From NCBI GenBank assembly GCA_964529035.1, contig CAZGUG010000006.1, positions 1 through 55,140 of the forward strand: a DNA stretch of 55,140 nucleotides, given 5' to 3'. Of the stretch, positions 31,807 through 39,475 are shown piece after piece. The first letter of the stretch is position 1. Each line of letters opens with the position of its first letter. The notes below the pieces were generated by a model that saw only the letters and a list, made by a program, of their open reading frames with translations, ran no database searches and was not told the DNA's origin. The translations under genes were made by a program, and so were the position numbers. The stretch is from CAZGUG01 sp964529035 (GTDB taxonomy: Bacteria > Bacillota > Clostridia > Ch29).

Positions 31807-33282
31807 TTGGGAAAAAGAATTACAGTGGTGGGCCTGGGTCCCGGTTCGTGGAAGCACCTTACCCAGGAAGGCATTGAAACCCTAGAAAGGGCGGAAAAGG
31901 TCTTTCTTAGAACCGAGAAACATCCTATAGTGGCTGATTTAAGGGCAAGGGGTATAAAATACAGCTGTTTTGACAATCTTTATAACAAAGGCACAACCTT
32001 TGAAGAGGTATATTCACAAATAGCGCAAAGCCTGGTGGAAGAAGCCCAAAAAGGGGATTTGGTATATGCCGTGCCCGGCAATCCTGCCGTTGCGGAAACA
32101 AGTTATTATCTGCTCAGGGACCTGGGGAAGGAAAAGGGAATCAAAATACATACGGTACCCGGTATGAGCTTTCTGGATATGGTATACGCAAGGCTTGGGA
32201 TAGATCCTGTAAAGGGACTGCAGGTATTTGACGGACTGCAGCTGAAAGGGATTCGAATAGACAGCGGCAGGGACTTAATAATTACCCAGGTCTTTGACAG
32301 GCTGGTGGCGTCCGAAGTAAAACTTGTTCTGATGGAGCGGTACCCGGCGGAACATACACTGTGGGTGGTTAGGGCTGCCGGTGTGGAAGACCGGGAGATT
32401 ATTGAGAATATACCCCTTTACCGGCTGGACAGGCTTCCATATATAGATTACCTGACCAGCATATATATACCGGCGGTTTCAAGTCCCGGATACGATATGC
32501 AGGACCTTATCGAAATAATGAGAAAGCTTAGGGGAGAAGGGGGATGTCCCTGGGACAGGGAGCAGGAACACCAAAGCCTTAAGCCCTATCTGCTTGAAGA
32601 GGCTTACGAAGTGCTGGAGGCCATTGAAAAGAAGGATACCAGGCTGCTGAGGGAAGAACTGGGAGATCTGCTGCTTCAGGTTGTATTTCATGCACAGATA
32701 GCCGATGAGGAGGGCAATTTCAGTTTTGACGGAGTGGTTGACGGCATATGCAGGAAGCTTGTCCGAAGACATCCCCATGTATTCGGGGATAAAAGGGCCA
32801 AAGACAGCGACGGGGCCCTGGACAAGTGGGAGGCCTCAAAACGACGGGAAAAGGGCATAACGGGCTATACGGGAATGCTCAGGGAAATACCCGAAACGCT
32901 GCCTTCCCTTATGCGCAGTTACAAGGTGCAGCAGAAAGCGGCCCTGGCAGGATTTGACTGGGACAGGATAGAGGATGTATTGGAAAAGGTAAAGGAAGAA
33001 CTGGTCGAGCTGGAAGAGGTATATAAATCCGGTAATATGAGCAGAATAAAAGAAGAACTGGGGGACTTGCTGTTTGCCGTGGTAAACCTGGCCCGCTTTG
33101 AAGGTGTCCGGCCCGAACTGGCGTTGAGGGAAACCACTGAAAAATTTATCGAAAGGTTTGGTTTTATTGAAGAAATGGCCCGAAACGATGGAATAGGGAT
33201 AAAAAACATGTCCCTGGAACAAATGGAAGAGCTGTGGCAGATGGCAAAGGTACATAAATTTAATAAAATTGATAAAAAATAG
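31807..33282 (+). CDS. mazG: YabN: SAM methylase domain fused to MazG pyrophosphohydrolase
   Basis: A 491-residue two-domain protein. The N-terminal tetrapyrrole-methylase-like domain begins ITVVGLGPGSWKHLT and has VPGNPAVAETSY. The C-terminal MazG part has two EExxE-type repeats (LLEEAYEVLEAIE with EELGDLLLQVVFHA, and KVKEELVELEEV with EELGDLLFAVVNLARF). It hydrolyses NTPs to NMP and pyrophosphate. The TTG at 31807 follows GGGAGGA by 6 bases; the ATG at 31792 is inside that site and would add five residues. Its start is 15 bases after the flippase. Confidence 0.93.
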   Translation: MGKRITVVGLGPGSWKHLTQEGIETLERAEKVFLRTEKHPIVADLRARGIKYSCFDNLYNKGTTFEEVYSQIAQSLVEEAQKGDLVYAVPGNPAVAETSYYLLRDLGKEKGIKIHTVPGMSFLDMVYARLGIDPVKGLQVFDGLQLKGIRIDSGRDLIITQVFDRLVASEVKLVLMERYPAEHTLWVVRAAGVEDREIIENIPLYRLDRLPYIDYLTSIYIPAVSSPGYDMQDLIEIMRKLRGEGGCPWDREQEHQSLKPYLLEEAYEVLEAIEKKDTRLLREELGDLLLQVVFHAQIADEEGNFSFDGVVDGICRKLVRRHPHVFGDKRAKDSDGALDKWEASKRREKGITGYTGMLREIPETLPSLMRSYKVQQKAALAGFDWDRIEDVLEKVKEELVELEEVYKSGNMSRIKEELGDLLFAVVNLARFEGVRPELALRETTEKFIERFGFIEEMARNDGIGIKNMSLEQMEELWQMAKVHKFNKIDKK

Positions 33283-33356
33283 TATCAAAAGGCAGGAATC
33301 TCAAAGATTTCGTAGAATAGCATTAGTGGAAATCCAATATAAGGGAGGTAATCAGT

Positions 33357-33632
33357 TTGAACAAAGCGGAACTTATTGCCAGCATGGCTGAAAAGGGCGG
33401 TTTTTCGAAGAAGGACACGGAAAAGGCTGTAAATGCATTTATGGAAACTGTAAACGAAGCTTTGGTTAAAGGAGAAAAGGTACAGTTGGTAGGGTTTGGA
33501 ACTTTCGAGGTTAAGCAGAGAAAGGAAAGAAAGGGTCGCAATCCGAAGACACAGGAGGAAATGATGATACCGGCTTCCAAGGCTCCGGTTTTCAAAGCGG
33601 GCAAAGCTTTGAAGGATATGGTAAATCAATAA
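33357..33632 (+). CDS. hup: DNA-binding protein HU
   Basis: A 91-residue HU/IHF-family protein beginning NKAELIASMAEKGGFSKKDTEKAV with the beta-arm region VGFGTFEVKQRKERKGRNPKTQEEM. It compacts DNA as a dimer. The start is TTG after GGGAGG. It is followed immediately by rqcP. Confidence 0.96.
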   Translation: MNKAELIASMAEKGGFSKKDTEKAVNAFMETVNEALVKGEKVQLVGFGTFEVKQRKERKGRNPKTQEEMMIPASKAPVFKAGKALKDMVNQ

Positions 33633-33695
33633 ATGAAGATAAATCAGGTCTTATGGCCTGATTTTTCTCTGGCGGCAAACGGGGGGATTAGCGGT

Positions 33696-33938
33696 TTGAG
33701 ACTGGATAAATTCCTGAAAAACTCCAGGCTTATTAAAAGGAGGACCATAGCAAAGGAAGCCTGTGACCGCGGAAGAATACTTTTAAACGGGAGACCGGCG
33801 AAGGCCGGTTCCGAAGTTAAGCCGGGAGATACGGTGGAAATCTCCTTTGGCGAGAAAAAGGTTAAAGTCCGTATAGTAAGTACAATGGAGCATGCAAGCA
33901 GGGAACAGGCGAAGGATATGTACATAATAACAGAATAA
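33696..33938 (+). CDS. rqcP: RqcP (YabO), S4-domain ribosome quality-control factor
   Basis: About 80 residues. The S4 fold begins RLDKFLKNSRLIKRRTIAKEACDRGRILLNGRPAKAG and ends with GDTVEISFGEKKVKVRI. RqcP binds stalled 50S subunits and helps RqcH add alanine tails. The TTG at 33696 after GGGGGG gives the family length; the frame extends upstream to 33633 with no good site. The order hup-rqcP is conserved in Firmicutes. Confidence 0.9.
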   Translation: MRLDKFLKNSRLIKRRTIAKEACDRGRILLNGRPAKAGSEVKPGDTVEISFGEKKVKVRIVSTMEHASREQAKDMYIITE

Positions 33939-33941
33939 AAG

Positions 33942-33976
33942 GCGGTGGGCTGGTTTAGAGCCCCGCCGCTTTTTTT
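33942..33976. terminator. Bidirectional terminator between rqcP and the convergent PG-binding gene
   Basis: GCGGTGGGCT and AGCCCCGCCGC pair (with one base slip) and seven T follow on the + strand. The reverse-strand gene ends inside the stem, and the hairpin is followed on that strand by TTTTATTCTG, so it can serve both. Confidence 0.7.
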
Positions 33977-34767
33977 ACCATCGCCTGGTGATCCGCATCG
34001 GTATTGTTATTCTTGTGAAGCTTGCTGTTTTTAAAATGCATGCACATTACTCCGTCCATGTCGTTTCCCTTAACCTTGTCCAGATTAGTTCCCCGTCCGT
34101 AACCGCCGCTTCTGCTGGATACAGTCTGGAGGGCGGGAAAATCATCTCTGCCTGCATGGGGCATAGCGGTTAGTGAGGCAGCAATATGCCTGTCGTTTAC
34201 CGAGACTATCACCGCTCTTCTTTCCCAGCTCCAGTCGCCCCATATGCTTTTTAATATCGCGGTGTCCTCTGCGGTGACCGTTTCAACGTCGGCATGCTCA
34301 TGTCCAAAGGTTCTCATAACCTGGAAGGTTAGACGGGTATCCACATCGGTCACTTTAGCAATGTCGCCCTCTTTGAATATGTACTGAGCCTCTTCAAACC
34401 AGTCCAGGTATTCACCGGTTTCAGGGACTTCCAACCGTCCCTCTTTCGCTTTCTGAACGTTTTCTTCCGGTGGTTCAATACCGGTGTCCGTCAAAGCCCG
34501 GTAAGTTTCCGGCCCTGCGATGCCGTCCACCTTCAATCCATAATCCAGTTGAAAGTTTATAACTGCCTGCATGGTCAGGGGCCCGAAATAACCGGTGGGC
34601 TCATGGTCCAGATAATTCTTTTCACCCAGCAGCTGCTGCAGCAGGGTTACTTCTTCCCCCCGGCTGCCGAACCTGAGCAGGCTGCTGAAAGCATAAGCGG
34701 GCTGTAATACAGACAGCATGAGCAGAAATATAACAATAAACGATATTATTCCGAAAAATTTTCGCAC
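33955..34767 (-). CDS. Secreted peptidoglycan-binding protein with uncharacterised C-terminal domain
   Basis: A 270-residue exported protein. The signal is MRKFFGIISFIVIFLLMLSV...QPAYAFSS, with a likely cut after AYA. Residues 30-90 form a PG-binding-1 domain (RFGSRGEEVTLLQQLL, GYFGPLTMQAVINFQ, DGIAGPETYRAL). After a charged linker, about 150 residues contain FGHEHADVE, SVNDRHIAASL and MCMHFKNSK...DADHQ. The spaced His and Asp could be metal ligands, but I do not recognise the family. GTG start 6 bases after AAGGGGTG; the longer frame to 34833 is not needed. It lies convergent with rqcP, within an otherwise forward block, and next to a SpoIID-like gene, hinting at a cell-wall or spore-cortex role. 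Confidence 0.72.
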   Translation of the reverse strand: MRKFFGIISFIVIFLLMLSVLQPAYAFSSLLRFGSRGEEVTLLQQLLGEKNYLDHEPTGYFGPLTMQAVINFQLDYGLKVDGIAGPETYRALTDTGIEPPEENVQKAKEGRLEVPETGEYLDWFEEAQYIFKEGDIAKVTDVDTRLTFQVMRTFGHEHADVETVTAEDTAILKSIWGDWSWERRAVIVSVNDRHIAASLTAMPHAGRDDFPALQTVSSRSGGYGRGTNLDKVKGNDMDGVMCMHFKNSKLHKNNNTDADHQAMVKKAAGL

Positions 34768-34985
34768 AGGCTCACCCCTTTTCTTTCCAATATTATAACA
34801 CAGGGTTTGTCTTTTTTGGGTAAAATAAGTCAAAAAACAAAAGGCAATAATTTACATATTAGAATAGTGAATATTCCAGATAATAAATGCAAGGGGACAT
34901 TTATTGTTTTGACCTATCCGGCGAAGGAATACCAATGTGGGCAGCGGCGTGTCCCCATACCTTAAAACAAGGGAGGCAAATAAAA

Positions 34986-35966
34986 GTGAAGAAGGCAAGG
35001 CTGTTTAAGTCGATTGTATTATTAATGTTATTGGTACTGATGATATCCTGTGCTGTCGACAGAGGGCCGCAGCAGAGGCCGTCACCCGATGAAGCACGGC
35101 TGGAAATACCTGAATCCATCAGCCGGGGTGAAGGGAAGGAACCGGTTTTGAAGGTATATATAAAGGAAACCGGAGAAATCAAGGAACTTCCCTTTGAAGA
35201 ATACCTTGAAGGCGTTGTCGCCGGGGAGATGAAAAACGACTGGCCGGAGGAAGCCCTGGCGGCCCAGGCAATCCTGGCCAGAACCTTTGTTATGGAATTC
35301 GTTACCGAAAAGGGTGGTTCCAAGTACGAGGGAGCCCATGTTTCCACCGATATAGAAGAAGCCCAGGCATGGAACCGGGACGAGGTAAATGACAGGATCA
35401 AAAAGGCGGTACAGAGAACCAGGGGAGAAGTGGCCGTTTATGACAACAATTATATTAAGGCATGGTTTCATGCCCATGCCGGGGGCAGGACCGCCTCCGC
35501 CAGGGAAGGCCTGGCCTTTGAAGAGGAAGAGCCTCCGTACATCAAGGTTACCAAGTCTCCGGATTCCGACAAGGCGCCCAGTGAAGACAGTAACTGGACG
35601 GCTACCTTCCCCAGGCAGAAAATGGAGCAGGCTTTGAGCGAAATGGGAAAAGAAAAGAAAGGCTATGGCAGGGTTGAGGTTGGAGAAAAGGGCCCCTCCG
35701 GCAGAGCCGTTACGCTGAATTTTGACGGTACCGAAGTGTCGGCGCCGGAATTCAGGATTGCAATTGGCAGCACCGAAATGAAATCCACTCTGATAGACAG
35801 CATAGAAATAAAAGGCGGAGAGCTCACTATAAAGGGCAGGGGATACGGTCACGGTGTGGGGATGTCCCAGTGGGGAGCCTTCGCCCTTGCAGAGGATGGA
35901 AAGAAAGCAGAGGATATAGTCAGGTATTATTTTGAGGGAATAGAGATAGCTAAGGCCTGGGAATAA
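34986..35966 (+). CDS. SpoIID/LytB-domain lipoprotein
   Basis: A 326-residue protein with a lipoprotein signal ending LVLMISC (Cys22). The SpoIID domain follows: LPFEEYLEGVVAGEMKNDWPEEALAAQAILARTFV, KAWFHAHAGGRTASAREG and the C-terminal GRGYGHGVGMSQWGAFALAE. SpoIID proteins are membrane-anchored lytic transglycosylases that remodel peptidoglycan during engulfment, with SpoIIP and SpoIIM. Canonical SpoIID lies near the spoIIQ or mur region in many species, so this is probably an extra paralogue. The GTG follows GGGAGG at 10 bases; the longer frame from 34887 has no site. A terminator follows. Confidence 0.85.
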   Translation: MKKARLFKSIVLLMLLVLMISCAVDRGPQQRPSPDEARLEIPESISRGEGKEPVLKVYIKETGEIKELPFEEYLEGVVAGEMKNDWPEEALAAQAILARTFVMEFVTEKGGSKYEGAHVSTDIEEAQAWNRDEVNDRIKKAVQRTRGEVAVYDNNYIKAWFHAHAGGRTASAREGLAFEEEEPPYIKVTKSPDSDKAPSEDSNWTATFPRQKMEQALSEMGKEKKGYGRVEVGEKGPSGRAVTLNFDGTEVSAPEFRIAIGSTEMKSTLIDSIEIKGGELTIKGRGYGHGVGMSQWGAFALAEDGKKAEDIVRYYFEGIEIAKAWE

Positions 35967-35968
35967 TG

Positions 35969-35989
35969 TGCGGCGCAAGCCGCATTTTT
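35969..35989 (+). terminator. Terminator after the SpoIID-like gene
   Basis: TGCGGC-GCAA-GCCGCA followed by TTTTT. Confidence 0.7.
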
Positions 35990-36127
35990 ATATTTGCGGA
36001 ATAAATCCCGGATCTGAAACATAATTATTTACAAATATTAATATCGGGGACATACTGCAGGGGGTCCTAATACACGAAGGTTAGCTCTGCAACTCTTTCA
36101 GGCTCCCCGATGAAAAGGAGGCTGGCC

Positions 36128-36400
36128 ATGGAGGAAAAAAACCATAATATTTCATTGGAAAACAGGAATTCTTTATCGGTATCGGGGGTAAAGGATATAT
36201 ACAATTTTGATGAAACCAAGGTTGTTCTTGATACCAACCTCGGCACCCTGACGATTGCCGGCGAAGGCTTACAAATAAACAAACTCAATATAGAAGACGG
36301 GAACCTTCAGGTAAAGGGCAGCATTATCAGCTGTGTATATTCTGAAAGCAGGGAACTCAGGGAAAGGGGAAAGGGTATCCTGGGAAGGATGTTCAAATAA
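36128..36400 (+). CDS. yabP: Sporulation protein YabP
   Basis: A 90-residue protein with the YabP/YqfC-like pattern: NRNSLSVSGVKDIYNFDETKVVLDTNLGTLTIAGEGLQINKLNIEDG then VKGSIISCVYSE. In Bacillus YabP is needed for spore formation in the mother cell. The ATG at 36128 follows AAAAGGAGG by 7 bases. It lies before yabQ, the conserved pair. Confidence 0.9.
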   Translation: MEEKNHNISLENRNSLSVSGVKDIYNFDETKVVLDTNLGTLTIAGEGLQINKLNIEDGNLQVKGSIISCVYSESRELRERGKGILGRMFK

Positions 36401-36465
36401 ACAAACGGTTTTTAAGCGGCGGTCCTTGACCGGTTAAGCCACTATGCTGTACGGGGAGGTCTCAT

Positions 36466-36945
36466 ATGATCCTGTCGGTGTCCAACCAGACGTTTATATT
36501 ATTGGCCTCGATTTATGGGGGATTATTGCTGGGGTTGGTATTCGATATTTATAGATTTTTCCGGAATACTTTCAAATTCGGAAAGGTCACAACCGTTATC
36601 GGGGACATTGTGTTCTGGACTGCCGGTCTTATACTGATTCTTATAATAATTTACAGGAGCAGCAGCGGTTTGGTTCGCGTATACCAGCTGCTGGGTTTTT
36701 CTATGGGCATGGTGGCATATATGAAGCTTTTAAGCAGGCATACCCAAAAACTGCTGTTTATGTTCAAACGCTGTATAACCGGTTTTGCATATGCATTTAT
36801 CAAAGTGATAAGGGGTCCTGCTGTCTGGGCTTCCAATGTGTTGTGGAAGCCCTGCCGTGGGGCAAAAAAGGCTGCCGGCCGTCTGCTTATTAAGATGAAG
36901 CAGGATACGCAAAAATATATGCTGCTTATTAGAAAAAAAAGATGA
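36466..36945 (+). CDS. yabQ: Spore cortex biosynthesis protein YabQ
   Basis: A 159-residue membrane protein with about three to four N-terminal hydrophobic segments (LLASIYGGLLLGLVFDIYRF, VIGDIVFWTAGLILILIIIY) and a basic C-terminal tail. YGGxxxGLVFDIYRxxR is typical of YabQ. The family is required for cortex assembly. The ATG follows GGGGAGG at 10 bases. divIC begins 65 bases on. Confidence 0.88.
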   Translation: MILSVSNQTFILLASIYGGLLLGLVFDIYRFFRNTFKFGKVTTVIGDIVFWTAGLILILIIIYRSSSGLVRVYQLLGFSMGMVAYMKLLSRHTQKLLFMFKRCITGFAYAFIKVIRGPAVWASNVLWKPCRGAKKAAGRLLIKMKQDTQKYMLLIRKKR

Positions 36946-37010
36946 GATGGAGGATTTGTCGTGTCTTTATAGAACAATATAGCATATACCGGCAGACGGA
37001 GGGTTTTGAA

Positions 37011-37331
37011 ATGGGACAAGTATATGATTTTAAAAACAAAAAAAGAAAAACCCCGATAAGAATTAGGCATATAATTATACTTCTGCTTGTAATCAATATA
37101 GTATATACGTTAACAATGCAGTATATAATCATAAGAAAGTCACGGGTGCAGGAAACAGAAATAAAGGCCCAGATAGAAGAGGCAAAAAAAGAAAACGACA
37201 GGCTAAGGGAAGAACTTGAAAAAATACAGAGCGACGAGTATCTGGAAAAACTGGCACGGGAGAAACTGGGGCTCGTAAAGCCCGGAGAAATCCCCTTTGT
37301 TGACGTGAACAGTAGCGGTACCGGGCCTTAA
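37011..37331 (+). CDS. divIC: Septum formation initiator DivIC/FtsL-like
   Basis: A 106-residue bitopic membrane protein: a basic N-terminus (FKNKKRKTPIRIR), one membrane helix (IIILLLVINIVYTLTMQYI) and an extracytoplasmic coiled coil (ETEIKAQIEEAKKENDRLREELEKI) ending in EYLEKLAREKLGLVKPGEIPFV. This is the DivIC pattern, a partner of DivIB and FtsL at the division septum. The ATG is 7 bases after GGAGGG. Its place between yabQ and yabR is conserved. Confidence 0.9.
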   Translation: MGQVYDFKNKKRKTPIRIRHIIILLLVINIVYTLTMQYIIIRKSRVQETEIKAQIEEAKKENDRLREELEKIQSDEYLEKLAREKLGLVKPGEIPFVDVNSSGTGP

Positions 37332-37413
37332 GATTGACATAGTATTTTGCTTAATATATAATAATCACAGACTAATTTTCGTTCTAATAACAAAGAGGAG
37401 GAATTTTTGACAA

Positions 37414-37833
37414 ATGCCGTTTCAGGTAGGAAATGTAGTTGAAGGAGTGGTGACAAGCATAGCAAGTTTTGGAGCCTTCATTCAACTGCCTGAAGGAAAG
37501 ACCGGACTTGTACACATATCAGAGGTAGCGGACCATTATGTGGAAGACATTAAACAATATCTTAAGGAAAGGGATAAAGTTAAGGTTAAGATAATTGCAA
37601 TTGACGGTAAGGGCAAAATTAGTCTGTCCATCAAACAGGCGGGTACCCGCTTGAAAAAGGCTGCCAGGCCCATCGAGATCGACTGGGAAGCGGAGAAAAG
37701 GGACAAGACCAGAGATTTGTCCTTTGAAGACAGGATGCTTAAATTTCTAAAGGACAGCGACGAGAAACAACAGCAGCTTAAAAAAAGCCACGAATCGAAA
37801 AGGGGCGGAGGCTTCAGAAGGGGAGACTCTTAG
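37414..37833 (+). CDS. yabR: S1-domain RNA-binding protein YabR
   Basis: A 139-residue protein. The S1 domain is at residues 1-72 (GNVVEGVVTSIASFGAFIQLPEGKTGLVHISEVADHYVEDI...GKISLSIKQA), followed by a charged tail (EDRMLKFLKDSDEKQQQLKK and RGGGFRRG). It is likely RNA-binding, related to general stress protein GSP13 and YabR. The ATG follows AGAGGAGG at about 12 bases. A hairpin with a short T run follows at 37841-37866. Confidence 0.88.
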   Translation: MPFQVGNVVEGVVTSIASFGAFIQLPEGKTGLVHISEVADHYVEDIKQYLKERDKVKVKIIAIDGKGKISLSIKQAGTRLKKAARPIEIDWEAEKRDKTRDLSFEDRMLKFLKDSDEKQQQLKKSHESKRGGGFRRGDS

Positions 37834-37840
37834 GTGAAGG

Positions 37841-37866
37841 ACCGTGCTTGCGGGCACGGTTTATTA
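37841..37866 (+). terminator. Weak hairpin between yabR and ppx
   Basis: ACCGTGC and GCACGGT form a 7-bp stem followed by TTATTAATT. It could be a weak terminator or attenuator. Confidence 0.4.
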
Positions 37867-37882
37867 ATTGGAGGAATAAATC

Positions 37883-38836
37883 ATGGGAATAACAGCCGCT
37901 ATGGACATCGGCAGCAATTCCATAAGGATGCTGGTGGCCCAAACTGATAATTTGCGCTTAATACCGCTATACAAGGAGTTATGCTCCACAAGGCTGGCGG
38001 CGGGAATTGGTTCGAAGGGTGTATTGTCCGAAAAAGCGGTTGAAAGGACCCTTGATGCAGTGAAACGGTTTAAGGAAAGGGCCGTATCAATGGGAGCCAA
38101 TAATATAATTGTAGCAGCCACAAGCGCGGTTAGGGATGCTCAAAACAGCGAAGACTTTCTCGGGGAAGTGCGCAGACTGGGACTTAATGTAAGGGTAATA
38201 ACCGGCGAAGAAGAGGCGGAGCTGGGGTTTCTCGGTGCGGTTTGCGGTATCAAAAACACAGATGGCGGCATTTTCCTTGCGGATATCGGTGGAGGAAGCA
38301 CTGAGCTGGCTTTGGGAGACAAAAAAGGGATTAGGATGTTAAAAAGCCTGGAGCTGGGTGCTGTCAGGCTTACCGAAGATTTTATAAAAAATGATCCGGT
38401 AAGCGATGATCAGATAAAGGAAGTCAAAAGTTATGTTTTGCATAATATAATTGATGAAGCAGGTGATATTTCGGTCGGATCCTCAAAAATGGCAGGCATA
38501 GGAGGCACAATAACCACCCTTGCGGCGATATCAATGGAGATGGAGCATTATGACCCGAACCGCATCCATAATTATGTGCTTGATAAAAACGTTATCGATG
38601 CAATATTCAAAATGTTATCAAAGTCGGATATAAAGAGTCGGAAAAAAGTACCTGGATTACAGCCTGAAAGGGCTGATATAATAGTATCAGGAACAATTAT
38701 TGTAAAATGCCTGATGGAGTATTGGGGTTTTGAAAGCATCAGGGTGAGCGAATGGGACAATCTGGAAGGTGTCATATACCAGAATCTTATTTCGGTGCAT
38801 GAAGATTCCACTACAATTCCTGACGAAAAGACTTGA
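37883..38836 (+). CDS. ppx: Exopolyphosphatase / pppGpp phosphatase-type
   Basis: A 317-residue ASKHA-fold protein beginning AAMDIGSNSIRMLVAQ, with ATSAVRDAQNSEDFL, VITGEEEAELGFLGAV, DIGGGSTELALG and GIGGTITTLAAI. This is the short (about 310 residues) Ppx/GppA class without the C-terminal HD domains. It degrades polyphosphate or converts pppGpp to ppGpp. The ATG follows GGAGG at 8 bases. A homologue between yabR and spoIIE is common in Clostridia. Confidence 0.92.
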   Translation: MGITAAMDIGSNSIRMLVAQTDNLRLIPLYKELCSTRLAAGIGSKGVLSEKAVERTLDAVKRFKERAVSMGANNIIVAATSAVRDAQNSEDFLGEVRRLGLNVRVITGEEEAELGFLGAVCGIKNTDGGIFLADIGGGSTELALGDKKGIRMLKSLELGAVRLTEDFIKNDPVSDDQIKEVKSYVLHNIIDEAGDISVGSSKMAGIGGTITTLAAISMEMEHYDPNRIHNYVLDKNVIDAIFKMLSKSDIKSRKKVPGLQPERADIIVSGTIIVKCLMEYWGFESIRVSEWDNLEGVIYQNLISVHEDSTTIPDEKT

Positions 38837-38891
38837 CGGCTAAAACCGGATATTATATAATAAAGCTTGTCGTCAGAACAGATTACCATGA

Positions 38892-38968
<77 letters not shown>

Positions 38969-38971
38969 TAT

Positions 38972-39048
38972 GGCGGCGTAGCTCAGGTGGCTAGAGCATG
39001 CGGTTCATACCCGCAGTGTCAGCGGTTCAAATCCGTTCGCCGCTACCA
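38972..39048 (+). tRNA. tRNA-Met (CAT), elongator
   Basis: 77 bases with encoded CCA. The acceptor stem GGCGGCG pairs with CGCCGCT (final G-T) and the anticodon loop TTCATAC reads AUG. Confidence 0.92.
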
Positions 39049-39054
39049 ATGCAT

Positions 39055-39129
39055 GGCCCCTTGGTCAAGCGGTTAAGACACCGCCCTTTCACGGCGGTAA
39101 CAGGGGTTCGAGTCCCCTAGGGGTCACCA
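39055..39129 (+). tRNA. tRNA-Glu (TTC)
   Basis: 75 bases with encoded CCA. Acceptor GGCCCCT, anticodon loop CTTTCAC, T arm GGGGTTCGAGTCCCC. Confidence 0.93.
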
Positions 39130-39132
39130 TGC

Positions 39133-39208
39133 GGGCGCATAGCTCAGTTGGGAGAGCACCTGCCTTACAAGCAGGGGGTCACTGGTTCGAGCCCAGTTGT
39201 GCCCACCA
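39133..39208 (+). tRNA. tRNA-Val (TAC)
   Basis: 76 bases with encoded CCA. Acceptor GGGCGCA pairs with TGTGCCC, anticodon loop CTTACAA. Confidence 0.93.
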
Positions 39209-39220
39209 GCAGTATTCTAC

Positions 39221-39252
39221 GGACGGTCCACGTTTTGGACGGTCCTTTTTTT
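39221..39252 (+). terminator. Terminator of the tRNA cluster
   Basis: GGACGGTCCA and TGGACGGTCC form a 10-bp stem with one G-G mismatch, followed by seven T. Confidence 0.72.
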
Positions 39253-39380
39253 ATATGGTCCAAAATTTATTTTTTTCTTGATTCGGTTTGTAGTTTGCTT
39301 AATCCTCCTGCAAGCATTTGTCGCAATACTAATCTAATATGTCATTCATGTCATTTTTTTTTGGTTTTCAGTTCCCAAAA

Positions 39381-39413
39381 CTGACAAAAAACTGGGACAT
39401 GCTCTGCTATAAT
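39381..39413 (+). promoter_or_regulatory. spoIIE promoter with 21-bp spacer
   Basis: CTGACA (39381-39386) and TATAAT (39408-39413) are separated by 21 bases. The unusual 21-22 bp spacing is known for the Spo0A-activated spoIIE and spoIIG promoters of Bacillus. A near 0A-box TTTGTCGCAA lies at 39317-39326. Confidence 0.6.
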
Positions 39414-39475
39414 TGAATAACCGGTTTTACGGTCATTAGGATTTGGTTTGTTGAATAAAGCAGGTGGTGATTATT

